A DNA stretch of 64,000 nt from Soonwooa buanensis (lineage in GTDB: Bacteria > Bacteroidota > Bacteroidia > Flavobacteriales > Weeksellaceae). Made by a program: the position numbers and the translations under genes. Below are positions 33,347 through 41,543 of the stretch, in pieces (the stretch's first letter is position 1; every line of letters starts with the position of its first letter). The notes beneath the pieces are model-generated. The model ran no database searches and had not been told where the DNA came from. It worked only from the letters and a program-made list of their open reading frames with translations. The DNA lies in the NCBI RefSeq assembly GCF_900167905.1, contig NZ_FUYZ01000001.1, positions 558,001 to 622,000 of the forward strand, given 5' to 3'.

Positions 33347-34984
33347 ATGACAAAAAATTTACTTAAGCTAGCCTTTTGCACTCTTCCGCTATTAGGCTAC
33401 AGTCAAATTTTTCAAGAAAACTTTGATGGCAACGGCCCTGGAATCGGTGCTTGGACGGTAATTGATGCCGACGGCAACGTACCCGCTCAACATGTTTCTT
33501 TCATTAATGGATGGACTGTGTATGACAGATCTGGTCCTGATGGAGAATTTCAAGAACCAGCAGGCAACAATGCTGCAATGAGTACATCTTGGTACGAACC
33601 TGCGAATAGCTCTAACGACTGGCTAATCTCGCCAAGTGTAGCAATTTCCGGAAGTAGCCCATCATTGGTATGGCAAGCTAAAGCTGAAGATCCACAATTC
33701 CCAGATGGTTACAAAGTAATGCTTGCGCCAAATGGAGGTAACACCATCGCAGACTTCACCGTTGAACTATTCAGTAAATCTGCAGAAAATGCTAGCTGGA
33801 CAACGCGATATGCGGATCTTACACCTTATATTGGTAAAAATATTCGTTTTGCATTTGTTAATAACTCTAACGATATGTACGTTTTGGCAATTGACAACAT
33901 AAAAGTTGTTAATGATTTTGTACCGCCAGTTTTACCTACTTGTGTAAATCTTTTAACGCCAACCAACAACCAACAAAATGTACCAACTTCTAACAATCAA
34001 TTTAGTTGGGAAGCGTCTCCATCCACTCAAAATGTAAGTGCTTACAATTTCTATTTAGGAAATTCAGCAAACGACCTGCAATTTATTGGTTATGCGCCAG
34101 GAACCAACATTACTTTAACTAATTTAGAATACAACAAAACATATTACTGGAGCATAAGACCTGTTAACGACGCAGGAGAAGCAGCTGGATGTACAGTACA
34201 ATCTTTCAAAACAGAAGGTAGTCCATTCAACCCTTATTGTGGTCCACTTAAATTTGGTTTTGAAATTCTTGGGACTCAAGTAAATGGTGTTGAACCAATT
34301 ACAAAAGTAGAGTTGGCTGACCTGTCTAACACTTCACCTGCGGAGATTGGACAAAATAATGCACACGAAATATTCGTTGATAAAATTGCACACGTTAACA
34401 AAGGGCAATCTTATGATATTAAATTATTTGGAAATACTAATGGGCCATACGAAGCAAAATTCGCAGTATATTTTGATTGGAACCAAAATGGCAGTCTAAA
34501 TGATGCAGGCGAAGTGTATATAATAGATAATGCGCTAACTGATTCAAACGGAGAAGACGAAAAATTTGTAAGTCAATCTATCACTGTACCTGCATCTGCG
34601 TTGTTGGGCAATACTAGAATGCGTGTTAAAAAAATATTTAATGATAATGCAACAGATCTTGGAGCATTAAACGACCCTTGTGCTAGCGCACGTTATGGCC
34701 AAGCGGAAGAATATACTGTTAGCGTAGGTAATTTAGCGGTTAGCGATTTACAAAAAAACAAGTCGGTTATCTATCCAAATCCGGTTAAGGACGTAGTAAC
34801 AATAAACTCAGCATTAAAAATTGAAAACATTAAGATTTTTGATTTTGCTGGAAAATTAGTTTATAACATAGATGTCAATGCTAGTAAAAAAGAAATCAAT
34901 CTTTCTAAATTACAAACTGGCACATACACCATGAACATAAAATCTGAACTTGGCACCGAAACAACCAAGATTATCAGGAAATAA
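33347..34984 (+). CDS. T9SS cargo protein with choice-of-anchor J, FN3-like and GEVED domains
   Basis: This 545-residue protein has a signal peptide (up to LPLLGYSQ). Residues about 20-185 form a choice-of-anchor J domain (FQENFDGNGPG, WLISPSVAI, YVLAIDNIKVVN). A fibronectin type III-like domain follows (YNFYLGNSANDLQFIGY, TYYWSIRPVNDAGEAAG). Next comes a GEVED domain (KFAVYFDWNQNGSLNDAGE, GQAEEYTVSV). The end is a type A T9SS sorting domain (VIYPNPVKDVV to TTKIIRK). This combination occurs in cell-surface adhesins and exopeptidase-associated proteins. It is a paralog of the next gene, which has the same plan with extra repeats. Confidence 0.9.
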   Translation: MTKNLLKLAFCTLPLLGYSQIFQENFDGNGPGIGAWTVIDADGNVPAQHVSFINGWTVYDRSGPDGEFQEPAGNNAAMSTSWYEPANSSNDWLISPSVAISGSSPSLVWQAKAEDPQFPDGYKVMLAPNGGNTIADFTVELFSKSAENASWTTRYADLTPYIGKNIRFAFVNNSNDMYVLAIDNIKVVNDFVPPVLPTCVNLLTPTNNQQNVPTSNNQFSWEASPSTQNVSAYNFYLGNSANDLQFIGYAPGTNITLTNLEYNKTYYWSIRPVNDAGEAAGCTVQSFKTEGSPFNPYCGPLKFGFEILGTQVNGVEPITKVELADLSNTSPAEIGQNNAHEIFVDKIAHVNKGQSYDIKLFGNTNGPYEAKFAVYFDWNQNGSLNDAGEVYIIDNALTDSNGEDEKFVSQSITVPASALLGNTRMRVKKIFNDNATDLGALNDPCASARYGQAEEYTVSVGNLAVSDLQKNKSVIYPNPVKDVVTINSALKIENIKIFDFAGKLVYNIDVNASKKEINLSKLQTGTYTMNIKSELGTETTKIIRK

Positions 34985-35011
34985 TAAAATAAAACAATTA
35001 ATTAATGGAAA

Positions 35012-35040
35012 AGGCCAGCATATTCTGCTGGTCTTTTTTT
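35012..35040 (+). terminator. Terminator of the first choice-of-anchor J gene
   Basis: AGGCCAGCA (35012-35020) and TGCTGGTCT (35026-35034) pair over nine positions, with one G-T pair, around a five-base loop and are followed by a T-run. Confidence 0.88.
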
Positions 35041-35243
35041 TATGAAAAATAAAATAACATATTCACAAAATAACAAATACTTTACCTGCTAAATAACTTT
35101 AACATAAATTAAAAATCTATTAAAATCTAAAATAACGAATTTTATCAATTATTTCAATTAATAATTAATACAATACAAATTAATCAACAAATAACACATA
35201 AAAATAATAAACAATTATTAATATCATTTTTTTCATATCAAAT

Positions 35244-35273
35244 TTGCATTTTAATTTTTTTTTAATATATTTG
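35244..35273 (+). promoter_or_regulatory. Consensus promoter of the second choice-of-anchor J gene
   Basis: TTG (35244-35246) and TATATTTG (35266-35273) are exactly 19 bases apart, a full match to TTG-N19-TAnnTTTG. The ATG at 35303 leaves a leader of about 24 bases. Confidence 0.75.
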
Positions 35274-35302
35274 AAAATCACAAAATCAAAAAATAAATTA
35301 TT

Positions 35303-37723
35303 ATGAAAAAAGTTTTACTATCATGCTTTGTCGCATTGGGCGTGAGCGCATCCGCGCAAACGGTACTTTTCCAAGACAGTTTCGAAAGTTACACCGACTT
35401 CGCAATTGCAAATGTTGGAAGTTGGACTCTTACAGACGTGGATCAGTCTACGACCTATGGTTTCTCAGGAATCCAATTCGCAAACTCTGGAGCAAAAAAA
35501 TCTTTCCAAGTTTTCAACTCCACAACCACAACACCTCCAATTACACCAGGTGCTACATCGGATTGGACAGCAAGAACAGGAAATAAAATGATGGCTGCTT
35601 TTGCTGCAACTACTCCTAAAAACAATGACTGGATGATCTCACCACAAATCCAGTTAAACAACGGTACTATAGAACTTAGCTTCTGGGGAAAATCGTGTGA
35701 TGGCCAATATGGTAATGAAAAGTTTAAAGTACACATTTCAACAACAGGTACTGCAGTAAGTAATTTTACAGCTATCACACCTAACGAAGTATCCTCCCCT
35801 GCGGACATTACTTGGCACAAATATACGTACGACTTAAGTCAATACGCTGGTCAAAATGTATATATTGCAATTCAATGTACATCCAATGATCAATTTGGAT
35901 TTGCGGTAGATGATTTCGTGGTAACTAGTTCTACAGCGCAAACAGAAGCACCTGGCTGTGCAACTCTAACTGCTCCAGCAAATGGAAATCAAGCTGTAGG
36001 CGTTAATCCTGCACCAACCTTATCTTGGACAGCGCCAACAACGGGAGGTACTGCTAGTAGTTACGACGTATATCTAGGAACATCTCCTAACCCAACAACA
36101 TTATTAGGTAACTACACTTCTACATCAACAACTGCTGCTGGACTAAGTCCTTTAACTACATATTATTGGAAAGTTGTACCTAAAAACACAATTGGATCAG
36201 CTACTGGATGTACAGAATTTTCATTCAAAACTTTAGATACAAATCCACCTGGATGCGTTACAAACGTAACACCAGCAGACGGTGCAACAGGAGTTCCTGG
36301 AGGAACAACACCATTATCTTGGGTTGCTCCTACAACAGGAGGCACTCCAGTATCATACGATGTATATTGGGGAACAGATGCTGCATCTTTAACAAAACTA
36401 GGTAGCACAGCCAATACGGCCGTTAATATTACTAACACACAATATAGTACAACATATTATTGGAAAGTTGTAGGAGTAAACACTGATGGCACAAGTGCTG
36501 CAAGTTGTCCTTCTTATAAGTTAACAACAGGTCCTAATCCATACGAGCCATATTGCGGTCCACTTGCTTTTGGTTATGTTGAACCTATTACAAAAGTAAC
36601 TTTTGCTGATTTAACAAATGCAACTTCAGCTGCAACATCAGCACCTGCACACGAGACATTCCTTGACAAAGTTGCAACAGTTACTAAAGGAGAATCTTAC
36701 ACTATGACTCTTGAAGGTTATACTGGAGGTAATTATAAAAACAGATTCGTTGTTTTTGCTGACTGGAATCAAGATGGAACTTTTGATCCAACTACTGAAA
36801 CTTATGTAGTAGAAGGCATCCTAGAAGCTTCAACTGGAGTAGATGGCAAAACTGTATCTGTAAGCATCCCAGTACCAGCTGATGCTACAACAGGAAATAC
36901 TCGTTTAAGAATCAAAAAGACATACGGTGCAACGCCATACGTTGATCCTTGTGTTGTAGGAACATCTTTTGGACAAGCTGAAGACTACATATTAAAAGTT
37001 AACTCTTCTACGCCGCCAGTAACTTATTGCGAAGTAGCACTTAACTGTGAAGATGGTGATCTTATCACAAATGTAACTTTTGCTGGTATTGATAATGACT
37101 CAGCTTGTGGAACAGACGGATACAGTGACTATACTTCTTCAGTAGCACCTGCAAATGTGATGGCTGGTGAAACTTACCCAATGTCAGTAACAGTTGGTGA
37201 CGGTTGGTATGAAAGAGTATCTGCTTGGATCGATTATAACAATAACGGTGTATTTGAAGCAAATGAGTACTTAGGAGAAATTGGTGATGGAGGAACAGGT
37301 GTAGTTACATCTAGCGATATCACAATCCCAGCTACAACAGCTGCAGGTACTTACAGAATGCGTGTTCAAGTTCTAGCAGCAGGTAGTAACAACCCAGCTT
37401 CTGAAGACCCTTGTATGAATGATCTAGACCAATTCGGAGAATACGAAGACTATAGCGTTAAAGTTGGAACATTAGCAGTTAGCGATATTAACAAAGCAAA
37501 AGTTCAGGTATTCCCTAACCCAGTTGTAGATGTATTAAAAGTTACAAGTGCTTCTAATGCTAAATCTATCAAGGTATTTGATATGAATGGTAAATTAGTA
37601 ACTAACCAAGCTGCAAAAACAACAGCTAACGAAGTTAACATGTCAAGAATGACACCTGGTGCTTACGTAGTAGTTGTTGAAACAGACAATGGTTCTGAAA
37701 CTATTAAGGTTATCAAAAAATAA
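35303..37723 (+). CDS. T9SS cargo protein with choice-of-anchor J, two FN3-like and two GEVED domains
   Basis: This 806-residue protein starts with a signal peptide (MKKVLLSCFVALGVSASAQ). Residues about 20-215 form a choice-of-anchor J domain (FQDSFESYTDFAIANVGSW, WMISPQIQL, FGFAVDDFVVTSS). Two FN3-like repeats follow (SYDVYLGTSPNPTTLLGNY and SYDVYWGTDAASLTKLGS), then two GEVED domains (FVVFADWNQDGTFDP, and VSAWIDYNNNGVFEANEYLGE). It ends in a type A sorting domain (QVFPNPVVDVLKV to TIKVIKK). It is a longer paralog of the preceding gene, with the FN3 and GEVED units each duplicated, and is expected to be a surface protein. Confidence 0.92.
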   Translation: MKKVLLSCFVALGVSASAQTVLFQDSFESYTDFAIANVGSWTLTDVDQSTTYGFSGIQFANSGAKKSFQVFNSTTTTPPITPGATSDWTARTGNKMMAAFAATTPKNNDWMISPQIQLNNGTIELSFWGKSCDGQYGNEKFKVHISTTGTAVSNFTAITPNEVSSPADITWHKYTYDLSQYAGQNVYIAIQCTSNDQFGFAVDDFVVTSSTAQTEAPGCATLTAPANGNQAVGVNPAPTLSWTAPTTGGTASSYDVYLGTSPNPTTLLGNYTSTSTTAAGLSPLTTYYWKVVPKNTIGSATGCTEFSFKTLDTNPPGCVTNVTPADGATGVPGGTTPLSWVAPTTGGTPVSYDVYWGTDAASLTKLGSTANTAVNITNTQYSTTYYWKVVGVNTDGTSAASCPSYKLTTGPNPYEPYCGPLAFGYVEPITKVTFADLTNATSAATSAPAHETFLDKVATVTKGESYTMTLEGYTGGNYKNRFVVFADWNQDGTFDPTTETYVVEGILEASTGVDGKTVSVSIPVPADATTGNTRLRIKKTYGATPYVDPCVVGTSFGQAEDYILKVNSSTPPVTYCEVALNCEDGDLITNVTFAGIDNDSACGTDGYSDYTSSVAPANVMAGETYPMSVTVGDGWYERVSAWIDYNNNGVFEANEYLGEIGDGGTGVVTSSDITIPATTAAGTYRMRVQVLAAGSNNPASEDPCMNDLDQFGEYEDYSVKVGTLAVSDINKAKVQVFPNPVVDVLKVTSASNAKSIKVFDMNGKLVTNQAAKTTANEVNMSRMTPGAYVVVVETDNGSETIKVIKK

Positions 37724-37747
37724 TCAATTATAATTTAACTTAACAAG

Positions 37748-37778
37748 AGCTGCTTCAGAAATGGAGCAGCTTTTTTTC
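37748..37778 (+). terminator. Terminator of the second choice-of-anchor J gene
   Basis: AGCTGCTTC (37748-37756) and GGAGCAGCT (37763-37771) pair over nine positions with one G-T pair and a six-base loop, followed by a run of T. Confidence 0.9.
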
Positions 37779-37808
37779 TTTAATACTTTCTATTTTAAAA
37801 AATAATTA

Positions 37809-37816
37809 TATCTTTG
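37809..37816 (+). promoter_or_regulatory. -7 promoter element of the rpsF-rpsR-rplI operon
   Basis: TATCTTTG is a full -7 match, ending 34 bases before the rpsF ATG. The -33 position 19 bases upstream reads TTT, one base off TTG, so the promoter is reasonable. Confidence 0.6.
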
Positions 37817-37850
37817 CAACTCGAAATAATTAACCAATTAATTAATCATT

Positions 37851-38192
37851 ATGAACAATTACGAAACTGTTTTCATTTTAACTCCCGTTCTATCTGATGC
37901 ACAGGTGGAGGAAGCAGTGCAAAAATTTGAAAACCTTTTAAAAGAAAAAGGTTGCGAAATCGTTGCTAAAGAAAAGTGGGGTCTTAAGAAATTAGCTTAC
38001 CCTATCCAATTGAAAAAAAATGGATTCTACACTTTAATCGAATTTAAAGGTGAAGGTGATGTTGTAGCTGAGTTAGAATTAGCTTTCAAACGTGACGAAA
38101 GAGTTATCCGTTATTTAACAACAAAATTGGACAAGCACGCTGTTGACTACGCTGTAACTAGAAGAGCTAAAGTTAAAGCTGCTAAAGCTTAA
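37851..38192 (+). CDS. rpsF: 30S ribosomal protein bS6
   Basis: This 113-residue protein has the bS6 opening [15 protein letters not shown] and the later [22 protein letters not shown] and [12 protein letters not shown] segments. bS6 pairs with bS18 on the 30S platform. The C-terminus ends in an Ala/Lys tail ([10 protein letters not shown]). It is the first gene of the rpsF-rpsR-rplI operon; rpsR starts 26 bases downstream. Confidence 0.97.
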   Translation: MNNYETVFILTPVLSDAQVEEAVQKFENLLKEKGCEIVAKEKWGLKKLAYPIQLKKNGFYTLIEFKGEGDVVAELELAFKRDERVIRYLTTKLDKHAVDYAVTRRAKVKAAKA

Positions 38193-38218
38193 TTATTAAT
38201 CCCTAAAACAAAAAAGAC

Positions 38219-38521
38219 ATGGCAATAGATGATATGGCTAAACAAGCCTCAGCTGGTGGAGAATCTGAAGTAAAATTCTTAACACCACTTGATATCAATA
38301 CAAAATCTGAAAAGAAATATTGTAGATTCAAAAAATTCGGAATTAAGCATGTAGATTATAAAGATGCTGATTTCTTATTACAATTCGTTAACGAGCAAGG
38401 TAAAATCTTACCAAGACGTTACACAGGAACTTCACTTAAATATCAAAGAAAAGTATCTGCAGCTATCAAAAGAGCTAGACATTTAGCTTTGATGCCTTAC
38501 GTAGCAGACCTTTTAAAATAA
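38219..38521 (+). CDS. rpsR: 30S ribosomal protein bS18
   Basis: This 100-residue protein contains the bS18 core: [40 protein letters not shown] and the basic [20 protein letters not shown]. The N-terminal 30 residues ([20 protein letters not shown] and following) are an extension typical of Bacteroidota. It lies between rpsF and rplI, and two hairpin or heptad elements separate it from rplI. Confidence 0.97.
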   Translation: MAIDDMAKQASAGGESEVKFLTPLDINTKSEKKYCRFKKFGIKHVDYKDADFLLQFVNEQGKILPRRYTGTSLKYQRKVSAAIKRARHLALMPYVADLLK

Positions 38522-38530
38522 GATAAAAAA

Positions 38531-38580
38531 GCAATACGCTATAAGCTTTAAGTATTATACCTAAAGCTTATAGCTATTTT
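38531..38580. repeat. Perfect 13-base-pair hairpin with heptad phrasing after rpsR
   Basis: GCTATAAGCTTTA (38538-38550) and TAAAGCTTATAGC (38562-38574) are exact reverse complements around an 11-base loop, followed by TATTTTTAG. The same bases can be read in heptads: GCAATAC, GCTATAA, GCTTTAA, GTATTAT, ACCTAAA, GCTTATA, GCTATTT. It may be a weak terminator or attenuator in the ribosomal operon. Confidence 0.65.
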
Positions 38581-38617
38581 TAGTTGCTGAATAAATTAAT
38601 TAATTCTAACTGTTTTA

Positions 38618-38697
38618 GATAAAAGACAAAAGATAAAAGATGAAAGACATAACTCTTTTTTCTTTGCTCTTTCTTCTTTCCTCTAAAATCTAAACAA
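38618..38697. repeat. Heptad-period inverted element just upstream of rplI
   Basis: The left arm is GATAAAA, GACAAAA, GATAAAA, GATGAAA, GACATAA (38618-38652). After CTC, the right arm is TTTTTTC, TTTGCTC, TTTCTTC, TTTCCTC, TAAAATC, TAAACAA (38656-38697). Reverse-complemented, most right-arm units read GAnnAAA, the same pattern as the left arm, with mostly five or more of seven bases matching per unit. It ends nine bases before the rplI start codon. Confidence 0.8.
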
Positions 38698-38706
38698 GAC
38701 AACAAC

Positions 38707-39225
38707 ATGGAAATTATCCTTAAAAAAGACGTTGAAAACTTAGGACTTGAGTTCGATACAGTAAACGTAAAACCAGGTTACGCACGTAACTTCCTTATGC
38801 CTCAAGGTATCGCAGTATTAGCAACGCCTAAAAACAAAGCTATCCTTGCAGAAACTCTAGAAGCTAGAAAAGAAGAAGAAGCTAAATTAATCGCTGCTGC
38901 TAATGCTATCGTTGACAAATTGAAAAAAACAACGACAACTATCGCTGCGAAAGTTGGTACAGGAGACAAATTATTTGGTTCTATCAACAACATTAACCTT
39001 TCTGAAGCTTTGGCTAAAGCAGGTGTTGAAGTAGATAAAAAATACATCAAAATCCCTGGTAACACTATCAAAAGAACAGGTAAGTTCGAAGCGCTTATCA
39101 GACTTCACAGAAATGTTGAGTACAACTACGAATTCGACGTTGTATCTGACGCACCTGTTGAAGCTGCTCCTAAAGCTGCTCCAGCTCCTAAAAAAGAAGA
39201 AGAAACTCCAGCTGAAGAAGCTTAA
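38707..39225 (+). CDS. rplI: 50S ribosomal protein bL9 with an Ala/Glu-rich tail
   Basis: This 172-residue protein has the bL9 N-terminal domain (MEIILKKDVENLGLEFDTVNVKPGYARNFLMPQG, read in two parts) and connecting helix (EARKEEEAKLIAAANAIVDKL), then the C-terminal domain ending YNYEFDVVSD. Beyond that is a 25-residue tail rich in Ala, Pro, Lys and Glu (EAAPKAAPAPKKEEETPAEEA) that most bL9 proteins (about 150 residues) lack. The tail is probably disordered. It is the last gene of the operon and is followed by a strong terminator. Confidence 0.95.
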   Translation: MEIILKKDVENLGLEFDTVNVKPGYARNFLMPQGIAVLATPKNKAILAETLEARKEEEAKLIAAANAIVDKLKKTTTTIAAKVGTGDKLFGSINNINLSEALAKAGVEVDKKYIKIPGNTIKRTGKFEALIRLHRNVEYNYEFDVVSDAPVEAAPKAAPAPKKEEETPAEEA

Positions 39226-39244
39226 TATTTTTTCTTTAATAAAT

Positions 39245-39273
39245 ATAAAACCTCCGACTTCGGAGGTTTTTTT
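39245..39273. terminator. Bidirectional terminator between rplI and the AraC gene
   Basis: AAAACCTCCGA (39247-39257) and TCGGAGGTTTT (39260-39270) are exact reverse complements around CT, with T-runs on the plus strand and A-runs on the other side. It ends the ribosomal operon, and the convergent AraC gene ends at 39272. Confidence 0.92.
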
Positions 39274-40072
39274 ATTTTGATTTCAACCGCTGTTGATAAT
39301 CCGTTGGCGAAATGCCCGTTACACGTTTGAAAATATTACTAAAAGACGACAAAGAATTATAACCAACGAGCATCGCAATTTCATACATATTATACTTCTC
39401 CTCGCCCATTAATTCTAAAGATTTTGTAATACGCAAAGCACGAAGAAAACGCACATAATTCATTCCCAATTGTTCTTTAAATTTCCTGGATAAAGTGCGG
39501 CTGCTAACTCCAAAATTTTTTGCGACTTCTTCCAAACCAAGATTTTTATCTAAATTGGTGTTCAAGAATTTTGCAATTTTTAAAAGCATTTCGTCTTTCG
39601 GGAAAGGATGTTGTACAGGAAAAGCCAGCTTTCTTTCTCTCCCAGTTGGCAAAATATACTTCATGGCTTTTAGAAAATAAAATTTCTGCTGGTCAATTTC
39701 TGTAATTTTGCCATTCCAATTTTTGGTAAAAAGAATCATTTCACGCAAAAGATGACTTACGGAATAGATATTCACTTCCGAGAAAAAATCGTCTTCTTCT
39801 TTTTCTGGTTTAAAATAAAAATTAAACAAACTCACTTTTGAACTAAAAGACAAAATGTAATGCGGAATTCCCGCCGGAATCCACATAAAACAGCGAGCAG
39901 GCAAATACCAATGCTTTTCTTCCGTAAAAATGTGAATAATTCCACCTTCGGCGTAAATCAACTGCGCCGAATGATGAGAATGCTTTTTCGTTTCTACATT
40001 TCCCGTTAAAAGATGGTAAACATAAAAGCTTGCATCCGCTTCTTCAAGCTCATCGTAATGACTTTTTCCCAT
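39272..40072 (-). CDS. AraC-family transcriptional regulator with a cupin N-terminal domain
   Basis: This 266-residue regulator has an N-terminal cupin-type sensing domain (SHHSAQLIYAEGGIIHIF, YLPARCFMWIPAGIPHYI, residues 25-100) and a C-terminal AraC double helix-turn-helix (FGVSSRTLSRKFKEQLGMNYVRFL, MYEIAMLVGYNSLSSFSNIFKRVTGISPTDY, residues 165-265). Such proteins sense a small ligand in the cupin and activate adjacent genes. It is divergent from the TolC/EmrA/MFS efflux set 136 bases away and is the likely regulator of that set. Its own promoter box is so close to the ATG that its message may be leaderless. Confidence 0.93.
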   Translation of the reverse strand: MGKSHYDELEEADASFYVYHLLTGNVETKKHSHHSAQLIYAEGGIIHIFTEEKHWYLPARCFMWIPAGIPHYILSFSSKVSLFNFYFKPEKEEDDFFSEVNIYSVSHLLREMILFTKNWNGKITEIDQQKFYFLKAMKYILPTGRERKLAFPVQHPFPKDEMLLKIAKFLNTNLDKNLGLEEVAKNFGVSSRTLSRKFKEQLGMNYVRFLRALRITKSLELMGEEKYNMYEIAMLVGYNSLSSFSNIFKRVTGISPTDYQQRLKSK

Positions 40073-40076
40073 TTCG

Positions 40077-40084
40077 CAAATTTA
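40077..40084 (-). promoter_or_regulatory. -7 promoter element of the AraC gene
   Basis: CAAATTTA on plus is TAAATTTG on the minus strand, ending four bases before the start codon at 40072, the same distance as in folP. No TTG at the right distance is seen. Confidence 0.5.
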
Positions 40085-40158
40085 GTAAAAATATCAATTT
40101 GGCGTAAATGCGCAAATAATTTTCATTTTTCACAAAGTCGGTCACATACTTTGCGTCG

Positions 40159-40166
40159 TAACTTTG
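40159..40166 (+). promoter_or_regulatory. -7 promoter element of the efflux operon
   Basis: TAACTTTG matches TAnnTTTG and ends 42 bases before the ATG of the TolC gene. The preceding TACTTTG at 40147-40153 is a second near match. A consensus -33 is missing, as expected for an activator-dependent promoter. Confidence 0.5.
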
Positions 40167-40208
40167 TGGCATCAAAATAAGAATCCCTAAAAATACATTT
40201 ATAAAATT

Positions 40209-41540
40209 ATGAAAATGATATTTCAATTCAGAAAATATCAACTTTTAAGTTTGTTCTTAATTTTTTTAAGTTTAAACTTAAAAGCTCAAAACTACAATCA
40301 ACTTTCTTTGAAGGAAGCTTTAGAAATAGGACTTAATAACAATAAAGCTGTGCAAATTAGTCATTTAAAAAATTCGATTTCTGAAACTAAAGAAAAAGAT
40401 TTAAAAATGGAAAAATTGCCGAATATTGAGTTTCATACCAATTACACGCAAGTGAGCAATTTGCACCAATATCAAAACGGAATCTTCGATAAATCCATGA
40501 AATATGACGCAATTAATGGCATGTATGATTTCACATTATCGGCTTCCATTCCGCTTTACCTTGGAGGAAAATTAAAAAATAACGAAAAAAAGGCAAAAAT
40601 TAATACAGAAAATTCAAAGCTCAAAACACAGTTAGACGAACGTGAATTGAAAATGCAAATCATTACTGCTTTTCTACAAATTCATCATTTGAAAGAGCAA
40701 CAGTCTTTAATTCAACAAAAAATGAAAGAAGACAGCGCCAATATTAAGGAAACAAAAATTCTAAAACAAAATGGCGTGGTGACTTACAATGAAGTTCTGA
40801 GAACGTCTTTGCAACTTTCTAATCACAAAATGTCTTGGACAGAATTGGATAACGATATTCAAATTGCAGAACATCAACTCAAAACACTTTTATCCTTGCC
40901 CGACAATCAGGAATTGCATGTAGAAACCACAGAATTGGTTTCAGAACAAGTAAAAATCCCGTATTTGGAAGATTTGAATTCTCAAGCCATCTCAGAAAAT
41001 GAAAATATTGAAGTTTCTAAAAATAACATTCGTTTGGCAGAAATCGACAAAAAAATTGTGAAAGGCAATTATCTCCCGAACATCACAATGGGCGGCGAAT
41101 ATTGGTTAAAATACCCGAACATGATGTTTTTTCCGCCAGAACCTTATGCGTACAGACTCGGCATGTTGGGCGTGACACTCACCTATCCTATCGAAAATTT
41201 GTATAAAAATAAATACAAAATGCAGGAAGCCAAACAACATATCGACTTGGCAAATCTGGAATTGGAGGAAAAGGAAGAACAGCTAAAACACGAGGTTTTT
41301 CAGGCTTATAAAAAATATGAAGAAACCGAACAAAAAGTAAATATTGCACAAGAAGCAATTGCCCAAGCTGAGGAAAATTACAGAATTGTAAAAACAAAAT
41401 ATGCCAACAAATTAAGTTTAATAACAGAACTTATCGATGCCGACAATGCTTATTTGGAAGCAGAATCTAATTTAATTTCGGTAAAAATCAATAGACAACT
41501 CAAATATTATCAATTACAATACATCATCGGAAAGCTTTAA
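40209..41540 (+). CDS. TolC-family outer-membrane efflux protein
   Basis: This 443-residue protein has a signal peptide (up to LSLNLKAQ) and the two-fold repeat of the TolC family: LSLKEALEIGLNNNKAV near residue 33 and later NIEVSKNNIRLAEIDKKIVKGNYLPNITMGGEYW, read in parts, plus long heptad-rich coiled coils (KEQQSLIQQKMKEDSANIKET and LELEEKEEQLKHEVFQAYKKYEET). It forms the trimeric outer-membrane channel of a tripartite pump. It starts the plus-strand operon with the EmrA-like gene three bases downstream. Confidence 0.93.
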   Translation: MKMIFQFRKYQLLSLFLIFLSLNLKAQNYNQLSLKEALEIGLNNNKAVQISHLKNSISETKEKDLKMEKLPNIEFHTNYTQVSNLHQYQNGIFDKSMKYDAINGMYDFTLSASIPLYLGGKLKNNEKKAKINTENSKLKTQLDERELKMQIITAFLQIHHLKEQQSLIQQKMKEDSANIKETKILKQNGVVTYNEVLRTSLQLSNHKMSWTELDNDIQIAEHQLKTLLSLPDNQELHVETTELVSEQVKIPYLEDLNSQAISENENIEVSKNNIRLAEIDKKIVKGNYLPNITMGGEYWLKYPNMMFFPPEPYAYRLGMLGVTLTYPIENLYKNKYKMQEAKQHIDLANLELEEKEEQLKHEVFQAYKKYEETEQKVNIAQEAIAQAEENYRIVKTKYANKLSLITELIDADNAYLEAESNLISVKINRQLKYYQLQYIIGKL

Positions 41541-41543
41541 AAT

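Larger units (their letters stand above)
34985..35302. other. Gene-free AT-rich region between the two paralogous cargo genes
   Basis: This 318-base gap contains a strong terminator at 35012-35040 and a full consensus promoter at 35244-35273. The stretch from 35041 to 35240 is very AT-rich, with long A and T runs, and I see no gene, hairpin or repeat in it. Confidence 0.7.

Noticed and set aside
34985-35302. A small RNA or small gene in the 318-base AT-rich gap
   Set aside because: Beyond the terminator and the promoter there is no stable hairpin and no reading frame with a plausible start and composition.
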